Part shown: positions 62,685 to 64,000 of the stretch, in pieces
How the letters are laid out: the number at the start of each line of letters is the position of its first letter
How positions within the stretch are numbered: the stretch's first letter is position 1
Origin: an uncultured Oscillospiraceae bacterium
GTDB taxonomy: Bacteria > Bacillota > Clostridia > Oscillospirales > Ruminococcaceae
NCBI GenBank assembly: GCA_934466475.1
Contig: CAKSLI010000007.1
Coordinates: 17,340 to 81,339, forward strand
DNA: 64,000 bases
Direction of reading: 5' to 3'
The notes under the pieces: model-generated
What the model was told of the DNA's origin: nothing
Databases searched by the model: none
What the model saw: only the letters and a program-made list of their open reading frames with translations
Made by a program: the position numbers and the translations under genes

Positions 62685-63507
62685 CGGAAAGGCAGTATCC
62701 GCAAAGGTAAAGGAAGAGGTACGCCAGGAGATAGAGCGCGAGGGTCTGGACGTAGGCCTTGCGGTAGTTATCGTAGGAGACGACCCCGCCAGCCGCGTTT
62801 ATGTCAACAACAAGAAAAAGGCGTGCGAGGTGTGCGGGATAAAGAGCTATGAGTATGCGCTCCCTGCCGAGACTACTGAGGAGCAGCTCCTGGAGCTCAT
62901 CGACACGCTAAACGCAGACGAAAAGGTAAACGGAATACTGGTACAGCTCCCGCTGCCGAAGCACCTCAACGAGGAGGCTGTTATCGCGCGTATTTCCCCG
63001 CTGAAGGACGTTGACGCGTTCTCTGCCTCCAATGTGGGAAAGATAATGATAGGAAATTACGCGTTCCTGCCGTGCACTCCGGCAGGCTGTATGGAGCTTA
63101 TCCACAGCACGGGAGTTGACGTTTCCGGCAAGGAGTGCGTGGTCATCGGACGCTCCAACATCGTTGGAAAGCCCATGGCAATGCTGCTTCTCCACGAAAA
63201 TGGAACCGTTACGATATGCCACTCCCGCACCAGGGACTTAAAGCAGGTGTGCGCCCGCGCGGATATCCTGGTGGCGGCTGTGGGCAGACCGGGATTCGTT
63301 ACCGGCGATATGGTGAAGCCCGGCGCGGTAGTCATAGACGTGGGAATCAACCGCAATGCTGACGGAAAGCTCTGCGGCGACTGCGTATTTGACGAGTGCG
63401 CGGAGAAGGCTTCGTGGATCACTCCGGTGCCCGGCGGCGTAGGTCCCATGACCATTGCCATGCTGATGAAGAACACCGTCATGGCTAAGCGTATCCAGAG
63501 CAGATGA
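62665..63507 (+). CDS. folD: Bifunctional methylenetetrahydrofolate dehydrogenase/cyclohydrolase
   Basis: The 280-residue protein starts MAAQIIDGKAVSAKVKEEV and has VGDDPASRVYVNNKKKACEVCGI with the catalytic Lys, GILVQLPLP, FLPCTPAGCMEL and PVPGGVGPMTIAML. It interconverts one-carbon folate forms. I choose the ATG at 62665; the open frame runs further up into lgt but has no support there. It overlaps lgt by 20 nt. Confidence 0.96.
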   Translation: MAAQIIDGKAVSAKVKEEVRQEIEREGLDVGLAVVIVGDDPASRVYVNNKKKACEVCGIKSYEYALPAETTEEQLLELIDTLNADEKVNGILVQLPLPKHLNEEAVIARISPLKDVDAFSASNVGKIMIGNYAFLPCTPAGCMELIHSTGVDVSGKECVVIGRSNIVGKPMAMLLLHENGTVTICHSRTRDLKQVCARADILVAAVGRPGFVTGDMVKPGAVVIDVGINRNADGKLCGDCVFDECAEKASWITPVPGGVGPMTIAMLMKNTVMAKRIQSR

Positions 63508-63677
63508 GGAATCAGGCGAAGCCGTTTCTCAGGAATGCGGTCATTATGACTGTCGCGGCGGCGGTTATTGCCCTGCTGATGAATTCCTGGGGAGCCGTAC
63601 AGGTAATCATAGTTATCCTGGTCGCCCTGCTTGCGGCAGGGCAGTGGGCACTGTATTTCTACATGAGAAAGCATTGA
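63504..63677 (+). CDS. 57-residue two-helix membrane protein overlapping folD
   Basis: An ATG overlapping the folD stop codon (ATGA, 63504-63507) opens a 57-codon frame. The product has a basic start (MRNQAKPFLRN), one helix (AVIMTVAAAVIALLMNSWGAV), a second helix (VIIVILVALLAAGQWALYFY) and MRKH at the end. Coupling to folD and the clean two-helix pattern support a real gene. I know no family. Confidence 0.65.
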   Translation: MRNQAKPFLRNAVIMTVAAAVIALLMNSWGAVQVIIVILVALLAAGQWALYFYMRKH

Positions 63678-63714
63678 TATTAATATAAAAAGGAGCTGTT
63701 TTCACAGTCCCTGA

Positions 63715-63868
63715 GGCGCTGTAAAAAAACAAAAGAAAAGGCTGCATCCAGAAAAAATAAAGGAAGCAGCCTTTTTTGTGGTATAATGTAATTGTGAAAA
63801 AACAAAACCCACAAGAACATTATACAGCATATCAGCTGAAATTACCAGTAGAAATTGAAAAAATAATA
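63715..63868 (+). pseudogene. 5' end of an IS1182-like element, copy B
   Basis: It begins GGCGCTGTAAAAAAAC, then has the hairpin AAAAGGCTGC...GCAGCCTTTTTT, a TATAAT at 63782-63787, and a GTG start at 63794 reading MKKQNPQEHYTAYQLKLPVE and on to IEKII, where the MITE is inserted. It is nearly identical to the unit at 50946-51099 on the other strand. The GTG lies 6 bp after the -10 box, so a leaderless mRNA is possible. The rest of the element is past the window end or lost. Confidence 0.7.
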
Positions 63869-64000
63869 GGTCACCTCTAAAAACCTTGTTTGAGTGAAAA
63901 TGTGTATAGCACACCGCCTGCTTCTTTCAACGAGCGAAATTTCTGATGCGACGGCGTCCATGCCGTCGCCCGGTTATTTCGCTCTGCAACATCGTGTTGC
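63869..64000. mobile_element. MITE-like element, copy 4, cut by window end
   Basis: It starts GGTCACCTCTAAAAACC and is the reverse of copy 3: the CCGTCGC/GCGACGG and ATTTCGC/GCGAAAT palindromes are present, and the sequence stops inside GCAACATCGTGTTGC at the window end. It is inserted at the same base of the IS1182-like gene as in copy 3. Confidence 0.88.

Overview
The window looks like chromosome of an anaerobic, Gram-positive, Ruminococcus-like member of the Clostridia (Oscillospiraceae/Ruminococcaceae). This is an inference from: plant-cell-wall glycosidases, strong AGGAGG ribosome sites with TTGACA/TATAAT promoters, Firmicute gene sets (RqcH, TmcAL, TrmK, the YfmF/YfmH peptidase pair), NPDTG cell-wall sorting signals, and an anaerobe-type F-ATP synthase. 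There are no tRNA, rRNA or CRISPR loci that I can see.

Layout. 1-4.7 kb: the end of an AraC regulator convergent with a GH127 + GH3 hemicellulose-trimming operon. 5-10.9 kb: a four-gene signalling operon (double-receiver protein, PocR hybrid kinase, GGDEF-REC-HD-GYP protein, HPt protein) that joins a phosphorelay to c-di-GMP turnover. 10.9-22.3 kb: surface and accessory genes (beta-helix lipoprotein, a LacI-type sensor fused to GGDEF, a small lipoprotein, orphan MazF, dGTPase, rhomboid protease, two NPDTG surface proteins, a solitary large serine recombinase with a small partner). 22.4-30.6 kb (minus strand): the complete ATP synthase operon, led by an unknown membrane protein and with an extra 42-residue membrane-protein gene between atpA and atpG. 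The c subunit carries two ion-binding carboxylates, suggesting Na+ coupling. 30.9-40.1 kb (minus): housekeeping genes for translation quality, tRNA modification and protein folding. 40.6-46.2 kb: a branched-chain amino acid ABC transporter (livJHMGF order) plus a kinase-like gene, then an NhaC antiporter. 48.4-50 kb: ECF sigma factor with a DUF4179 partner. 51.1-56 kb (minus): murD2-murL, the alternative route for placing D-glutamate in peptidoglycan, with a DUF4380 gene and tmcAL. 56.2-63.7 kb: ackA, an NfeD-like protein, a HAD hydrolase, the M16 peptidase pair, lgt, folD and a 57-residue membrane protein.

Two families of non-coding repeats are scattered through the window. One is a MITE-like element with a 17-bp terminal inverted repeat (GGTCACCTCTAAAAACC type) and 4-bp target duplications: copies at 584-666, 12946-13104, 50716-50945 and 63869 to the window end. 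The 50716 copy lacks a target duplication and joins fragments of two unrelated transposase genes, so it looks like a recombination junction. The other family (15812-15930 and 46262-46557) is a palindrome-rich element that sits between two copies of the local gene terminator; one of its hairpins shows compensatory base changes between the two loci. These repeats, murD2-murL, and the unusual ATP synthase operon are the parts most worth a second look.
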